From contig NZ_VDFU01000001.1 in NCBI RefSeq assembly GCF_006152115.1, forward strand, positions 186,001 through 250,000: a DNA stretch of 64,000 bases. Direction: 5' to 3'. The translations under genes and the position numbers were made by a program. Shown in pieces: positions 27,734-36,217 of this stretch. The DNA comes from Rubellimicrobium rubrum (GTDB taxonomy: Bacteria; Pseudomonadota; Alphaproteobacteria; Rhodobacterales; Rhodobacteraceae). Position 1 is the first letter of the stretch, and each line of letters begins with the position of its first letter. The notes under the pieces are model-generated. The model searched no databases, was not told the origin of the DNA, and saw nothing but the letters and a program-made list of their open reading frames with translations.

Positions 27734-28921
27734 TCAGATCGCCATGACGTCCAGCGGAGGGAAGCCGTTGAAGCAGACCGACGAATAGGTCGAGGTGTAT
27801 GCCCCGGTGTTGCGGATCAGAACCCGGTCACCGGACTTGAGAGCCAGTGGCAGATTCATCGGACGCTTTTCGTAAAGCACGTCGGCCGAGTCACAGGACG
27901 GACCGGCGACTATGCAAGGGCCCGTGACCTCTCCGTCATGGGGAGTCACGAACTGGTAGCGGATCGCCTCGCCTTCGGTCTCGGCAAGGCCCGAGAAGCG
28001 GCCGATCGACAGGTAGACCCAGCGATGCAGGTCGCGGTCGGACTTGCGCGAGGTCAGGACCACCTCGGCCACGATCATGCCCGCCTCGGCCACGAGGCCA
28101 CGGCCCGGCTCTGCCATCAGGCGCGGCACATGGCCAAAACGCTCGGTCACCATCGCCATTACGCCCGCCGCATAGTCGGTGGGAGCCTGAATCTCTTCGC
28201 CGTAGAAAGCCGGGAAGCCGCCACCAATGTTGAGCAAAGTCAGCGCGTGACCAGCCGCCTGCGCGTCGGCCCAAAGCTGGGCCACCGCGTCGAGCGTCGG
28301 GCGCCACATCTCGGCCTTGCGGGTCTGCGAACCGACATGGAACGAGAAGCCGACCGGATCGAGACCAAGCTCCTTAGCGGTGTCGAGGAGGCGCAGCGCG
28401 GTGTCGCGGTCACAGCCGAACTTGCGGGTCAGCGGCCAGTCAGCCATCGACACCTCGACGATGACGCGGATGTAGACCTGCGCGCCGGGGGCATGCTCGG
28501 CAATCTTCTCCAGTTCCTCGTCGGCGTCGGCGGCGAACAGGGTGATGCCCGCCTGGTGCGCCCAGGCAATGTCGCGGACGCGCTTGATCGTGTTGCCGTA
28601 AGAGATCTGGTGCGGCTGCGCGCCCTGGGCGAAGCACATCTCGATCTCCCCGCGCGAGGCGGCGTCGAAATGCGCACCGAGCGTAACGAGCCGACCAAGG
28701 ATCGCAGGATGCGGGTTGGCCTTGACGGCGTAGTGGATGTCGGCATGGCCAAGGCCCGCCTTGAGCGCATGGTACTGCGCTTCCATGCGGTCCACATCGA
28801 TGACCAGCGTCGGCCGATCGAACTCCGCCGTGCGGCAGAACGCCTCAAGGCGAGTCGAGTCGAAAGCGCGGACGGCAAGGGATTGCGATGGGGCGAATGC
28901 CCCCGCGAGCTGAACAGTCAT
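27734..28921 (-). CDS. Ornithine/lysine decarboxylase, PLP fold type III
   Basis: The 395-residue enzyme decarboxylates ornithine (possibly also lysine or arginine-derived substrates) to give putrescine for polyamine synthesis. The PLP lysine lies in YAVKANPHP near residue 69. Phosphate-binding GGGFP and EPGRGLVAEAG, and the catalytic-Cys segment GPSCDSADVLYE, are all present. It is the eukaryote-like group IV enzyme, not the large bacterial SpeF/SpeC type. It has a long structured leader and its own terminator, so it is probably monocistronic. Confidence 0.92.
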   Translation of the reverse strand: MTVQLAGAFAPSQSLAVRAFDSTRLEAFCRTAEFDRPTLVIDVDRMEAQYHALKAGLGHADIHYAVKANPHPAILGRLVTLGAHFDAASRGEIEMCFAQGAQPHQISYGNTIKRVRDIAWAHQAGITLFAADADEELEKIAEHAPGAQVYIRVIVEVSMADWPLTRKFGCDRDTALRLLDTAKELGLDPVGFSFHVGSQTRKAEMWRPTLDAVAQLWADAQAAGHALTLLNIGGGFPAFYGEEIQAPTDYAAGVMAMVTERFGHVPRLMAEPGRGLVAEAGMIVAEVVLTSRKSDRDLHRWVYLSIGRFSGLAETEGEAIRYQFVTPHDGEVTGPCIVAGPSCDSADVLYEKRPMNLPLALKSGDRVLIRNTGAYTSTYSSVCFNGFPPLDVMAI

Positions 28922-28945
28922 CGGTCATCTCCGACAGAACAAAGA

Positions 28946-28961
28946 GGCCCCTCGCGGGGCC
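28946..28961 (-). terminator. Terminator-like hairpin in the decarboxylase leader
   Basis: Six G-C pairs close a four-base loop and are followed on the minus strand by a T-rich stretch, 25 bases before the start codon. It could be an attenuator or could block the ribosome site. Confidence 0.5.
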
Positions 28962-29109
28962 AGACGATTCCAAGGGAGACGTTACCGTCGCTACGTAAAC
29001 ACGTAAGCTTTGCTGTCCGGCCAGAGGCGCGTGCGTTGGCGTCTATGGCCTCCATTTGGGACATTTGCCGGCTCGGATCAAGACTTTTCTCCGGGGTACA
29101 AACAATTTT

Positions 29110-29157
29110 CCCAAGAGAAAGTTTTTCATGCAAGATCTTGAGCCCCAAGGGAAAGTT
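29110..29157. repeat. Direct repeat flanking a perfect palindrome
   Basis: CCCAAGAGAAAGTT (29110-29123) recurs as CCCAAGGGAAAGTT (29144-29157), 34 bases apart with one mismatch. Centred between them is the ten-base palindrome CAAGATCTTG (29131-29140). The arrangement sits in the divergent promoter region and looks like a protein binding array. Confidence 0.5.
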
Positions 29158-29218
29158 GCTCGATGGGCTCAGTTGACCGGCTTTGACGCCAGAGCCCCGG
29201 CATGAAACGCTGGGCCGC

Positions 29219-29770
29219 ATGGCCCGCCTCATTCTCCTCAACAAGCCTTATGGTGTCCTGTCCCAGTTCACGGATGCCAAGAGCCCGTCCCCCCGCCCGA
29301 CCCTTTCGGGTCTTGTGGACCTGACCGGCGTCTATCCCGCCGGGCGGCTCGACCGCGACAGCGAGGGTCTGCTGCTGCTGACCGACGACGGGCGGCTTCA
29401 GGCCCGCATCGCCGATCCCCGGCACAAGATGGAGAAGACCTATCTGGCCCAGGTCGAGGGGGACCCCTCCGAGGCGGACCTTGAGCCCCTGCGGCGAGGC
29501 GTGACGCTCAATGACGGGCCGACCCGCCCCGCCTCGGTGCGGCGGATCGAGGCCCCGGAGTTCTGGCCACGGGACCCGCCGATCCGGGTGCGGCAGAGCA
29601 TCCCCGATTGCTGGCTGGAGATCACGATATCCGAGGGGCGCAACCGCCAGGTCCGCCGAATGACCGCCGGAGTCGGCCTTCCCACGCTGCGACTGGTGCG
29701 CTGGCGCATCGGCCCCTGGGCGGTCGAGGGACTTGCGCCGGGCGAATGGCGGGAGGTCCGGGCCCCCTGA
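29219..29770 (+). CDS. rluE: 23S rRNA pseudouridine synthase, RluE-like
   Basis: The 183-residue protein belongs to the RsuA/RluB/RluE branch without an S4 domain, as in RluE, which modifies U2457 of 23S rRNA. The catalytic Asp lies in PAGRLDRDSEGLLLLT near residue 46, with LNKPYGVLSQF at the N-terminus and SEGRNRQVRRM late. The ATG at 29219 is preferred; a TTG at 29183 is also in frame. The stop is followed by a hairpin shared with pntB. Confidence 0.88.
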   Translation: MARLILLNKPYGVLSQFTDAKSPSPRPTLSGLVDLTGVYPAGRLDRDSEGLLLLTDDGRLQARIADPRHKMEKTYLAQVEGDPSEADLEPLRRGVTLNDGPTRPASVRRIEAPEFWPRDPPIRVRQSIPDCWLEITISEGRNRQVRRMTAGVGLPTLRLVRWRIGPWAVEGLAPGEWREVRAP

Positions 29771-29773
29771 AAC

Positions 29774-29796
29774 AAAAGGGGGGCCGAAGCCCCCCT
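29774..29796 (-). terminator. Terminator of pntB, bidirectional hairpin
   Basis: On the minus strand GGGGGGC and GCCCCCC enclose a TTCG tetraloop and are followed by TTTTGTTT. The same hairpin follows the rluE stop on the plus strand. Confidence 0.88.
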
Positions 29797-29800
29797 ATCC

Positions 29801-31237
29801 TCAGGCCACCAGCTTGGGCAGCAACTCGTCCAGCGACTTCTTGGCGTCGCCATAGAACATCCGCGTGTTCTCCTTGAAGAACAGTGGGTTCTCGATCCCC
29901 GAATAGCCCGTTCCCTGCCCGCGCTTGCTCACGATGACGTGCTTGGCCTTCCACACTTCCAGAACCGGCATCCCCGCGATGGGAGAGTTCGGGTCTTCCT
30001 GTGCCGCAGGGTTCACGATGTCATTCGAGCCGATGACGATGGCCACGTCCGTGTGCGGGAAGTCCTCGTTGATTTCGTCCATCTCCATGACGATGTCGTA
30101 GGGGACCTTGGCCTCCGCCAGCAGGACGTTCATGTGGCCGGGCAGGCGTCCCGCGACGGGGTGGATGGCGAAGCGCACAGTCTTGCCCTGTGCCCGCAGC
30201 CGCTTGGTCAGTTCCGACACCGACTGCTGCGCCTGCGCGACTGCCATGCCGTAGCCTGGAATGATGACGACGCTTTGCGCATCGTCCAGCAGCGCCGCCA
30301 CTCCGTCCGAATCGATGGCGACCTGTTCACCCGTGATCTCCATGGCGGGGCCGGTCGTGGCGCCGAAGCCGCCCAGGATCACGCTGACGAAGCTGCGGTT
30401 CATGGCGCGGCACATGATGTAGCTCAGAATCGCGCCCGAGGAGCCCACCAGCGCGCCCGTCACGATCAGCAGATCATTCGACAGCGTGAAGCCGATCGCC
30501 GCTGCAGCCCAGCCCGAGTAGCTGTTCAGCATGGAGACCACGACCGGCATGTCCGCACCGCCGATCCCCATGACGAGGTGGTAGCCGATGAACAGCGCCG
30601 CCAGCGTCATCAGGAACAGCCAGATGAACCAGCCGGTCGAGACATATAGCACCAGCATAAGCAGCGAGAACACCGCCGCCCCCAGGTTCAGCATGTGCCC
30701 GCCCGGCAGCTTGGTCGCCTTGCCATCCATCCGCCCGGCGAGCTTGCCGAAGGCGACGATGGAGCCGGTGAAGGTCACCGCCCCGATGAACACGCCCAGG
30801 AACAGTTCTACCAAGAAGATGTTCACCTCCACGGGCGTCTTGTGCGCCAGCACGGCGGCAAAGCCCGTCAGCCCCTCGCGCGCCTCGGGCGTCAGGGCGG
30901 CGACGCGACCCATTTCCAGATGGCCGTTGAAGCCGATCAGTACGGCGGCCAGACCCACGAAGCTGTGCAGCGCCGCCACGAGTTGCGGCATCTCGGTCAT
31001 CTGCACGCGTTGGGCAACCATTGCGCCCAGGACCGAGCCCACGGCCACCATCAGGATCACGACCCAAAGGTTGTCCACGTCCGGTCCGAAGACCGTGGCC
31101 AGCACGGCCAAAGCCATGCCCGCGATGCCGTACCATACGGCGCGCTTGGCGCTTTCCTGCCCCGACAGACCGCCCAGGCTCAGGATGAACAGGATCGCTG
31201 CGGCGACGTAGGCGGCGCCCACAAGTCCGATGCTCAT
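29801..31237 (-). CDS. pntB: NAD(P) transhydrogenase subunit beta
   Basis: PntB is the membrane and NADP-binding subunit of the proton-translocating transhydrogenase, which makes NADPH from NADH. The 478-residue protein has about nine membrane segments over residues 1-260 and a C-terminal NADP domain with [29 protein letters not shown] and the [10 protein letters not shown] motif. It follows pntA by ten bases with a GAGGAGGG ribosome site and ends at a strong terminator. Confidence 0.97.
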   Translation of the reverse strand: MSIGLVGAAYVAAAILFILSLGGLSGQESAKRAVWYGIAGMALAVLATVFGPDVDNLWVVILMVAVGSVLGAMVAQRVQMTEMPQLVAALHSFVGLAAVLIGFNGHLEMGRVAALTPEAREGLTGFAAVLAHKTPVEVNIFLVELFLGVFIGAVTFTGSIVAFGKLAGRMDGKATKLPGGHMLNLGAAVFSLLMLVLYVSTGWFIWLFLMTLAALFIGYHLVMGIGGADMPVVVSMLNSYSGWAAAAIGFTLSNDLLIVTGALVGSSGAILSYIMCRAMNRSFVSVILGGFGATTGPAMEITGEQVAIDSDGVAALLDDAQSVVIIPGYGMAVAQAQQSVSELTKRLRAQGKTVRFAIHPVAGRLPGHMNVLLAEAKVPYDIVMEMDEINEDFPHTDVAIVIGSNDIVNPAAQEDPNSPIAGMPVLEVWKAKHVIVSKRGQGTGYSGIENPLFFKENTRMFYGDAKKSLDELLPKLVA

Positions 31238-31247
31238 GGTGCCCTCC

Positions 31248-32819
31248 TCAGGACCGCTGGAACATGGCGAGCATCCGGCGCGTGACCAGGAAGCCCCCCA
31301 CGATGTTGATGGTGGCGATCAGGATCGAGATCGCCGCCAGGAAGACGATCAGCCAACTGCCCGACCCGACCTGCAGGAGCGCCCCCAGGATCACGATCCC
31401 CGAAATGGCGTTGGTGACGGCCATCAGCGGCGTATGGAGCGAGTGCGATACGCTCCAGATCACCTGGAACCCTACGAAGCAGGCCAGCGCGAAGACGATG
31501 AAGTGCGACATGAACGAGGCCGGCGCGACCAGGCCGATCAGGCCCAGCACCACCGTGCCCGCGACCAGCATCCCGACCTGCCGGCGCGTCTCACCCTTGA
31601 AGGCGAGCGTCTCCTGCTCTCGCCTTTCAGAGGGGGTCAACTCGCGGGGTTTCGGCTTGGCTACGGCGCTGGCAATGGCCTGGATCTTGGGCGGCGGCGG
31701 CGGCCAGGTGACTTCACCGTGGTGGGCCACGGTCGCGCCCCGGATCACGTCGTCCTCCATGTTGTGGAGGAGAACGCCATCCTTGCCCGGCGTCAGGTCC
31801 GTCAGCATGTGACGGATGTTGGTGGAATAGAGCGTGCTGGCCTGCGCGGCCATGCGCGACGGAAAATCGGTGTAGCCGACGACCGTCACGCCGTTCGGGG
31901 TGACGAACTTCTCGTTGGGGACGGTCGCTTCGCAGTTGCCGCCCCTCTCGGCCGCCAGATCGATGATGACCGACCCGGGCTTCATCGCCTCCACCATGTC
32001 GCGGGTCCAGAGGACCGGCGCGGGCCGCCCCGGAATCAGCGCCGTGGTGATGACGATGTCCATCTGCGGGGCCAGTTCACGGAACTTGGCGAGCTGCTTT
32101 TCCCGGAACTCAGGCGAGGACGGGGCGGCGTAGCCCCCTGTCGCCGCACCGTCCTGGGCCGCTTCGAATTCGAGGAACACAAAGGACGCGCCCATGGATT
32201 CGATCTGCTCGGCCACCTCGGGCCGCACGTCGAAGGCATGGACGACCGCGCCAAGGGAGACCGCCGTGCCGATCGCCGCCAGCCCCGCGACTCCAGCGCC
32301 CACGATCAGCACCTGCGCCGGGGGCACCTTACCCGCCGCTGTCACCTGCCCCGTGAAGAAGCGGCCGAAGTTCGCGCCCGCCTCGATCACCGCGCGGTAG
32401 CCTGCGATATTGGCCATGGACGACAGCGCGTCCATCTTCTGGGCGCGGCTGATGCGCGGCACCATGTCCATCGCGATGACCGACGCCCCGGTCGCGCGGG
32501 CCTGCTCCAGCAACTCGGAGTTTGAGCTGGGATAGAAGAAGGAGATGAGCGTCTGCCCTTCCCGCAGGAGGGCCGCCTCCTCGGGCTCGGGCGGGCGGAC
32601 CTTCACGATCACGTCCGCCTCCGCCACCAGCGTGGCCGCATCCGGCACGATCTCCACGCCCGCGGCCCTGTAGGCCGCGTCCGAGAAGCCCGAGTCCTCC
32701 CCGGCCCCGGTTTCGATCAGGCACGTATGCCCGAGCTTGCGGATGTCTTGCGCCGAGACCGGGGTCATGGCGACGCGCGCCTCGCCCGGCATGATCTCCC
32801 GTAGCGCGCCGATCTTCAT
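31248..32819 (-). CDS. pntA: NAD(P) transhydrogenase subunit alpha
   Basis: The 523-residue protein joins the soluble NAD-binding domain (about 1-370, with [20 protein letters not shown] and the nucleotide fold [17 protein letters not shown]) to a C-terminal membrane part of about four segments (about 400-510). This fused form matches E. coli PntA; many other alphaproteobacteria split it into two genes. GGAGGGGA precedes the ATG. It is transcribed with pntB. Confidence 0.97.
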   Translation of the reverse strand: MKIGALREIMPGEARVAMTPVSAQDIRKLGHTCLIETGAGEDSGFSDAAYRAAGVEIVPDAATLVAEADVIVKVRPPEPEEAALLREGQTLISFFYPSSNSELLEQARATGASVIAMDMVPRISRAQKMDALSSMANIAGYRAVIEAGANFGRFFTGQVTAAGKVPPAQVLIVGAGVAGLAAIGTAVSLGAVVHAFDVRPEVAEQIESMGASFVFLEFEAAQDGAATGGYAAPSSPEFREKQLAKFRELAPQMDIVITTALIPGRPAPVLWTRDMVEAMKPGSVIIDLAAERGGNCEATVPNEKFVTPNGVTVVGYTDFPSRMAAQASTLYSTNIRHMLTDLTPGKDGVLLHNMEDDVIRGATVAHHGEVTWPPPPPKIQAIASAVAKPKPRELTPSERREQETLAFKGETRRQVGMLVAGTVVLGLIGLVAPASFMSHFIVFALACFVGFQVIWSVSHSLHTPLMAVTNAISGIVILGALLQVGSGSWLIVFLAAISILIATINIVGGFLVTRRMLAMFQRS

Positions 32820-33078
32820 GGGCTGTCCCCTCCCGTGCGGCTCATGCCCAAGCTGCTTAACGCGCGCGCCGCAACGTCACAAGGCGACCAAGCGCGTAGG
32901 ATCGGTGGCACGTGCAGATCACGCCGCCTGACGGACCGGCGCCCGGAGCCCTAGACGTGGGATGATACAGAGGCGCAGCATCTCGACCTTGGCGCAGAGG
33001 TCAGGGCAACGAGAGACCGCGGCGCCTGTCCATGGCCGTGCCGCTGCCTTATCCTGTCGGTGCAAGGGAGTTTCCACC

Positions 33079-34272
33079 ATGACCGATTTTTCCGCCACCC
33101 GCGCGTTGTTCGACCTGCCGCCTGACCTCATCTACCTCGATGGCAACTCCCTGGGTCCGCTGCCCAAGGCCGCTCCGGCTCGGATGGAGCAAGCCATGCG
33201 CGAGGAATGGGGTGCCATGCTCATCGGCGGCTGGAACAAGGCAGGCTGGATGGAGCAGCCGCGCGCCTTGGGCGACCGGATCGGGCGGCTCATCGGTGCG
33301 GAACCGGGGCACACCGTGGTGGGCGATACCCTGTCGATCAAGGTGTTCCAGGCGCTGGCCGCCTGCGTGGAGATGCGGCCGGACCGCCGGGTCATCCTGT
33401 CGGACACCGGCAACTTTCCCTCGGACCTTTACATGGCCGAAGGGTTGATCCGCATGCTGGGCGGACGGCACGAACTGCGCCTGGTTGACCCCGAGGCCGT
33501 GGAGGATGCCATCACCGAGGAACTGGCCGCGATCCTCATCACCGAAGTGGACTACCGGACCGGGCGGCGGCATGACATGCCGCGCCTCACGGCCAAGGCT
33601 CATGCAGTGGGCGCGCTGACCATCTGGGACCTTGCCCATTCGGCGGGGGCGCTGCCGGTGGAGGTCGGACGCGGCGGTGCGGACTTTGCCTGCGGTTGTA
33701 CCTACAAATACCTCAATGCCGGTCCCGGCGCGCCCGCCTTCATCTATGTCGCGCCACGCCACGCGGGCCGGGCCGTGCCGGCGCTTTCGGGCTGGCTTGG
33801 CCATCGGGCGCCGTTCGCCTTCGAACCCTCGTACCGGGCCGGCGACGGGATCGACCGGATGCGCGTCGGTACGCCCCCCGTCCTGGCCTTGGCCGCGCTG
33901 GATGCCGCGCTCGATGTCTGGGATACCGTGGACATGGCCACGCTCCGGCAGGAGTCACTCCGCCTTACGGACCGCTTCATCGCCGGGGTGGAGGCTGCCT
34001 GCCCGGAACTTGAAGTCGTCACCCCTCGCGAGCACGACAGGCGCGGCAGCCAGGTGAGCTTCCGCCACCCCGAGGGCTATGCGGCGATGCAGGCGCTGAT
34101 TGCCCGGGGCGTCGTGGGGGACTTCCGCGCACCCGACATCATGCGATTCGGCGTCACGCCGCTTTTCATCGACGAGGCCGATATCGATCGCGCGATCACA
34201 ATAATCGGCGCGGTCATGAACGAACGCTTATATGATGCCCCGCTTTACCGGACCCGGTCGGCGGTGACCTGA
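33079..34272 (+). CDS. kynU: Kynureninase
   Basis: Kynureninase is a PLP enzyme cleaving kynurenine to anthranilate and alanine in tryptophan breakdown. The 397-residue protein shows YLDGNSLGP at the N-terminus, SDTGNFPSDLYMAEG, WDLAHSAGALPV and the PLP-lysine motif CTYKYLNAGPGAPAF. The ATG at 33079 follows AAGGGAG. The kynA and kynB partners are not adjacent; the gene stands alone between pntA and a sugar isomerase gene. Confidence 0.94.
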   Translation: MTDFSATRALFDLPPDLIYLDGNSLGPLPKAAPARMEQAMREEWGAMLIGGWNKAGWMEQPRALGDRIGRLIGAEPGHTVVGDTLSIKVFQALAACVEMRPDRRVILSDTGNFPSDLYMAEGLIRMLGGRHELRLVDPEAVEDAITEELAAILITEVDYRTGRRHDMPRLTAKAHAVGALTIWDLAHSAGALPVEVGRGGADFACGCTYKYLNAGPGAPAFIYVAPRHAGRAVPALSGWLGHRAPFAFEPSYRAGDGIDRMRVGTPPVLALAALDAALDVWDTVDMATLRQESLRLTDRFIAGVEAACPELEVVTPREHDRRGSQVSFRHPEGYAAMQALIARGVVGDFRAPDIMRFGVTPLFIDEADIDRAITIIGAVMNERLYDAPLYRTRSAVT

Positions 34273-34297
34273 ACGCGGTGATGCCAGCCCGACCCGG

Positions 34298-34984
34298 TCA
34301 GAGCAGCCAAGTCGGATAATCGCTCACCAGCAGCCGTAAAGGGGCCTCATCCTCCTCGACGGCAGCGAAACGGCCGACCGGTTGGTGAAAGACGTTATCC
34401 GTCTCGTCGTCGTTGACAGTGGACACCTCTCCGATGAGTACCGTCCCGCCCTCCCCCCAGAAGGCATGCCAGTCGCCCGGCAGCAGCGTGACGCTTTCAC
34501 CCGGCGCGAGACGAAGCCGCTCCCCGGGCCCGTAGGGGCGCGGGATGCCATCGGTGTGGACGGTGCCACCGTGCGATTCGCTGAACCGCCCCTCCTCGTC
34601 AGACCCGAACAACTCGATCACCAGCGTGGCACCACCGCGATTGATGATGTCCTCGGCCTTGATGACATGGGTGTGGTGCGGCGTGACCTGATGGTCGTGC
34701 GAAATCAGGATCTTCTCGGCATAGCACATGCCGCGCCCGGCCTGCAGGTCGGCCAGCCGCCCGTTGCGCAGAGTGAACAGGAATAGCCCGGTCCTGTCAT
34801 ACTCGCCCGTGCCGAAGTCGGTGATGTCCCAGCCATTGCGGGCGTCGATGATCGCGCGCGCCTCGTCCCGGCGAGCCCTGAACTCCTCTGGCGTCCAGTT
34901 TGCGAAGGGCGGCAGAACGAAGCCGTGGGAGCGGATAAGATCGTCGGATGCCCGAATGATCTCATTGATTCGGCTACGCTTCAT
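34298..34984 (-). CDS. D-lyxose/D-mannose isomerase-type cupin enzyme
   Basis: The 228-residue protein matches D-lyxose isomerases, which interconvert D-lyxose and D-xylulose or D-mannose and D-fructose. The metal ligands of this cupin are visible as HHTHVIKAED and GDWHAFWGE. The N-terminus (NEIIRASDDLIRSHGFVLPPFANWTPEEF) also fits. AGGGGA lies before the ATG. No sugar transporter or kinase gene is next to it, so the pathway is not clear from context. Confidence 0.85.
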   Translation of the reverse strand: MKRSRINEIIRASDDLIRSHGFVLPPFANWTPEEFRARRDEARAIIDARNGWDITDFGTGEYDRTGLFLFTLRNGRLADLQAGRGMCYAEKILISHDHQVTPHHTHVIKAEDIINRGGATLVIELFGSDEEGRFSESHGGTVHTDGIPRPYGPGERLRLAPGESVTLLPGDWHAFWGEGGTVLIGEVSTVNDDETDNVFHQPVGRFAAVEEDEAPLRLLVSDYPTWLL

Positions 34985-35296
34985 GGCTGTCCCCTGGGCT
35001 GCGGGGTGACTATATCGACGATCGGCGCCCCCTCAAGCTCAAGTCGGGGACGGTGACCGTATCATGCCCACGACAGCCAACCGCAAGCGGAGGCCCGATG
35101 CCGTACAGGCCTGCGCCCGTACTAGGCCACCATGGTGCAGAGGGTTGAAGCGGCCAGACCGCTAACGACCGGCACCCCTAACGCCACCATAACCCCACAC
35201 ACATGCAAGCACGGCCCGACCGCCCTACTCGTCACGCGGTCCAGCACTGGACCGTGACGATCCTAACACGGCGAAGCGCGTTTTCCAAAGGCGGTG
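34985..35296. other. Intergenic region of about 310 bases with an inverted repeat
   Basis: I find no convincing ORF or RNA gene here. The only clear structure is the inverted repeat at 35230-35259. It is the longest gap in the window and may hold the promoter of the isomerase gene at its left end and remnants of lost genes elsewhere. Confidence 0.5.
35230..35259. repeat. Imperfect inverted repeat downstream of the amidotransferase-like gene
   Basis: CGTCAC plus GGTCCAG pair with CTGGACC plus GTGACG, 13 pairs with a two-base bulge and a two-base loop. It lies 37 bases past the minus-strand hydrolase stop and may be its terminator, although no T-run follows. Confidence 0.45.
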
Positions 35297-36070
35297 TCAG
35301 GCCCGCTTGAGCGCCCTCTGCCCCCGTGCCGCCCAGTCATGGACCGCCGCGCCAAACGCTTGGAACAGCGGACGCGAAACGGGATCGTTGGCTGCGTTCC
35401 ATTCGGGATGCCACTGGACCGACAGAGTGAAGCCCGCCGACCCCCTGACATAGATCGCCTCGGGGGTGCCGTCCGGCGCCGTCCCGTCAATGACGATGCG
35501 CGGCCCCGGTGTCTTGATTCCCTGACCGTGAAGGGTGTTGGTCATCACCTCCCGCGCGCCCATGAGCTGATGGAAAGGTCCTCCCTCGGTGAAGATCACC
35601 TTGTGGCGCAAGGCGAACTTCTCCTCCAAGGTGCCGTCCGGGGGCATCCGGTGGTTGTCACGGCCCGGCAGCTCCCGGATCTCGGGGTACAGCGTACCGC
35701 CCAGTGCCACGTTGACCTCCTGGAAACCGCGGCAGACCCCCAGGAAGGGCTGCCCGCGTTCCACGCAGGCGCGAATGAGCGGCAGGGCCACTGCATCACG
35801 GGATCGGTCGAAGCTGCCATGGGCTGGGGTTTCCGCCTCCCCGTACTCCTCGGGGTGGACGTTGGGACGACCCCCGGTCAGCAGGAAGCCGTCGCAGACC
35901 TCCAGAAGCTCGGCCACGGAAACGAGCGATGGGTCCGAGGGGATCAGCAGCGGCACGCAGTCCGACACATGGGCCACCGCAGCCGAGTTCATCGTCCCGC
36001 CAGAATGCGCAGGGTACTGATCGTTGATCAGGTGGCTGTTCGATATGATGCCGACGACGGGGCGGGCCAT
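35297..36070 (-). CDS. Gamma-glutamyl-GABA hydrolase-like class I amidotransferase (peptidase C26)
   Basis: The 257-residue protein belongs to the peptidase C26/PuuD group, which hydrolyses gamma-glutamyl amides such as gamma-glutamyl-GABA in putrescine degradation. The nucleophile is Cys113 in GVCRGFQEVN, and the His/Glu of the triad lie in QWHPEWN. The start at 36070 (MARPVVGII) follows AGGAC; a longer open frame upstream lacks similarity. No other puu genes are adjacent, so the exact substrate is uncertain. Confidence 0.85.
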   Translation of the reverse strand: MARPVVGIISNSHLINDQYPAHSGGTMNSAAVAHVSDCVPLLIPSDPSLVSVAELLEVCDGFLLTGGRPNVHPEEYGEAETPAHGSFDRSRDAVALPLIRACVERGQPFLGVCRGFQEVNVALGGTLYPEIRELPGRDNHRMPPDGTLEEKFALRHKVIFTEGGPFHQLMGAREVMTNTLHGQGIKTPGPRIVIDGTAPDGTPEAIYVRGSAGFTLSVQWHPEWNAANDPVSRPLFQAFGAAVHDWAARGQRALKRA

Positions 36071-36159
36071 GGCGATTGTCCTACTGCTCTGCGCTATAAG
36101 GTATGGGCGATAAGCAGCCATGAAAACCCCGCGCCGCTGCACGACCTGTTCTCATCTTG

Positions 36160-36184
36160 CGAAACGGCGCGGCCTGCGCCGTTA
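36160..36184 (-). terminator. Hairpin terminator of glcB
   Basis: AACGGCGC and GCGCCGTT pair across a five-base loop 35 bases after the glcB stop, followed on the minus strand by TTTCG counting the last stem base. Confidence 0.6.
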
Positions 36185-36217
36185 CGCCTGTCCCGCAGGC
36201 AGGACGCGCGCCGCGCC

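Larger units (their letters stand above)
28922..29160 (-). promoter_or_regulatory. Leader and promoter region of the ornithine decarboxylase gene, possible speF-type element
   Basis: The region between the decarboxylase and the divergent rluE-like gene is nearly 300 bases, long for this window. Close to the gene it holds a hairpin (GGCCCC-tetraloop-GGGGCC, 28946-28961) followed on the minus strand by TCTTTGTTCT and then the ribosome site CGGAG. Farther up are an ACGT hairpin, a 28-codon ORF (29043-29129) and a repeat-palindrome-repeat arrangement. The alphaproteobacterial speF RNA motif is known at this position in relatives, but I cannot confirm the consensus by eye. Confidence 0.45.

Noticed and set aside
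29183-29219. TTG at 29183 as the rluE start
   Set aside because: The family N-terminus begins at the ATG at 29219, and the extra 12 residues are not conserved-looking.
35100-35160. Minus-strand segment resembling the 3' end of a tRNA (TTCAA followed later by CACCA)
   Set aside because: The T-stem does not pair and no acceptor or anticodon stems can be formed.
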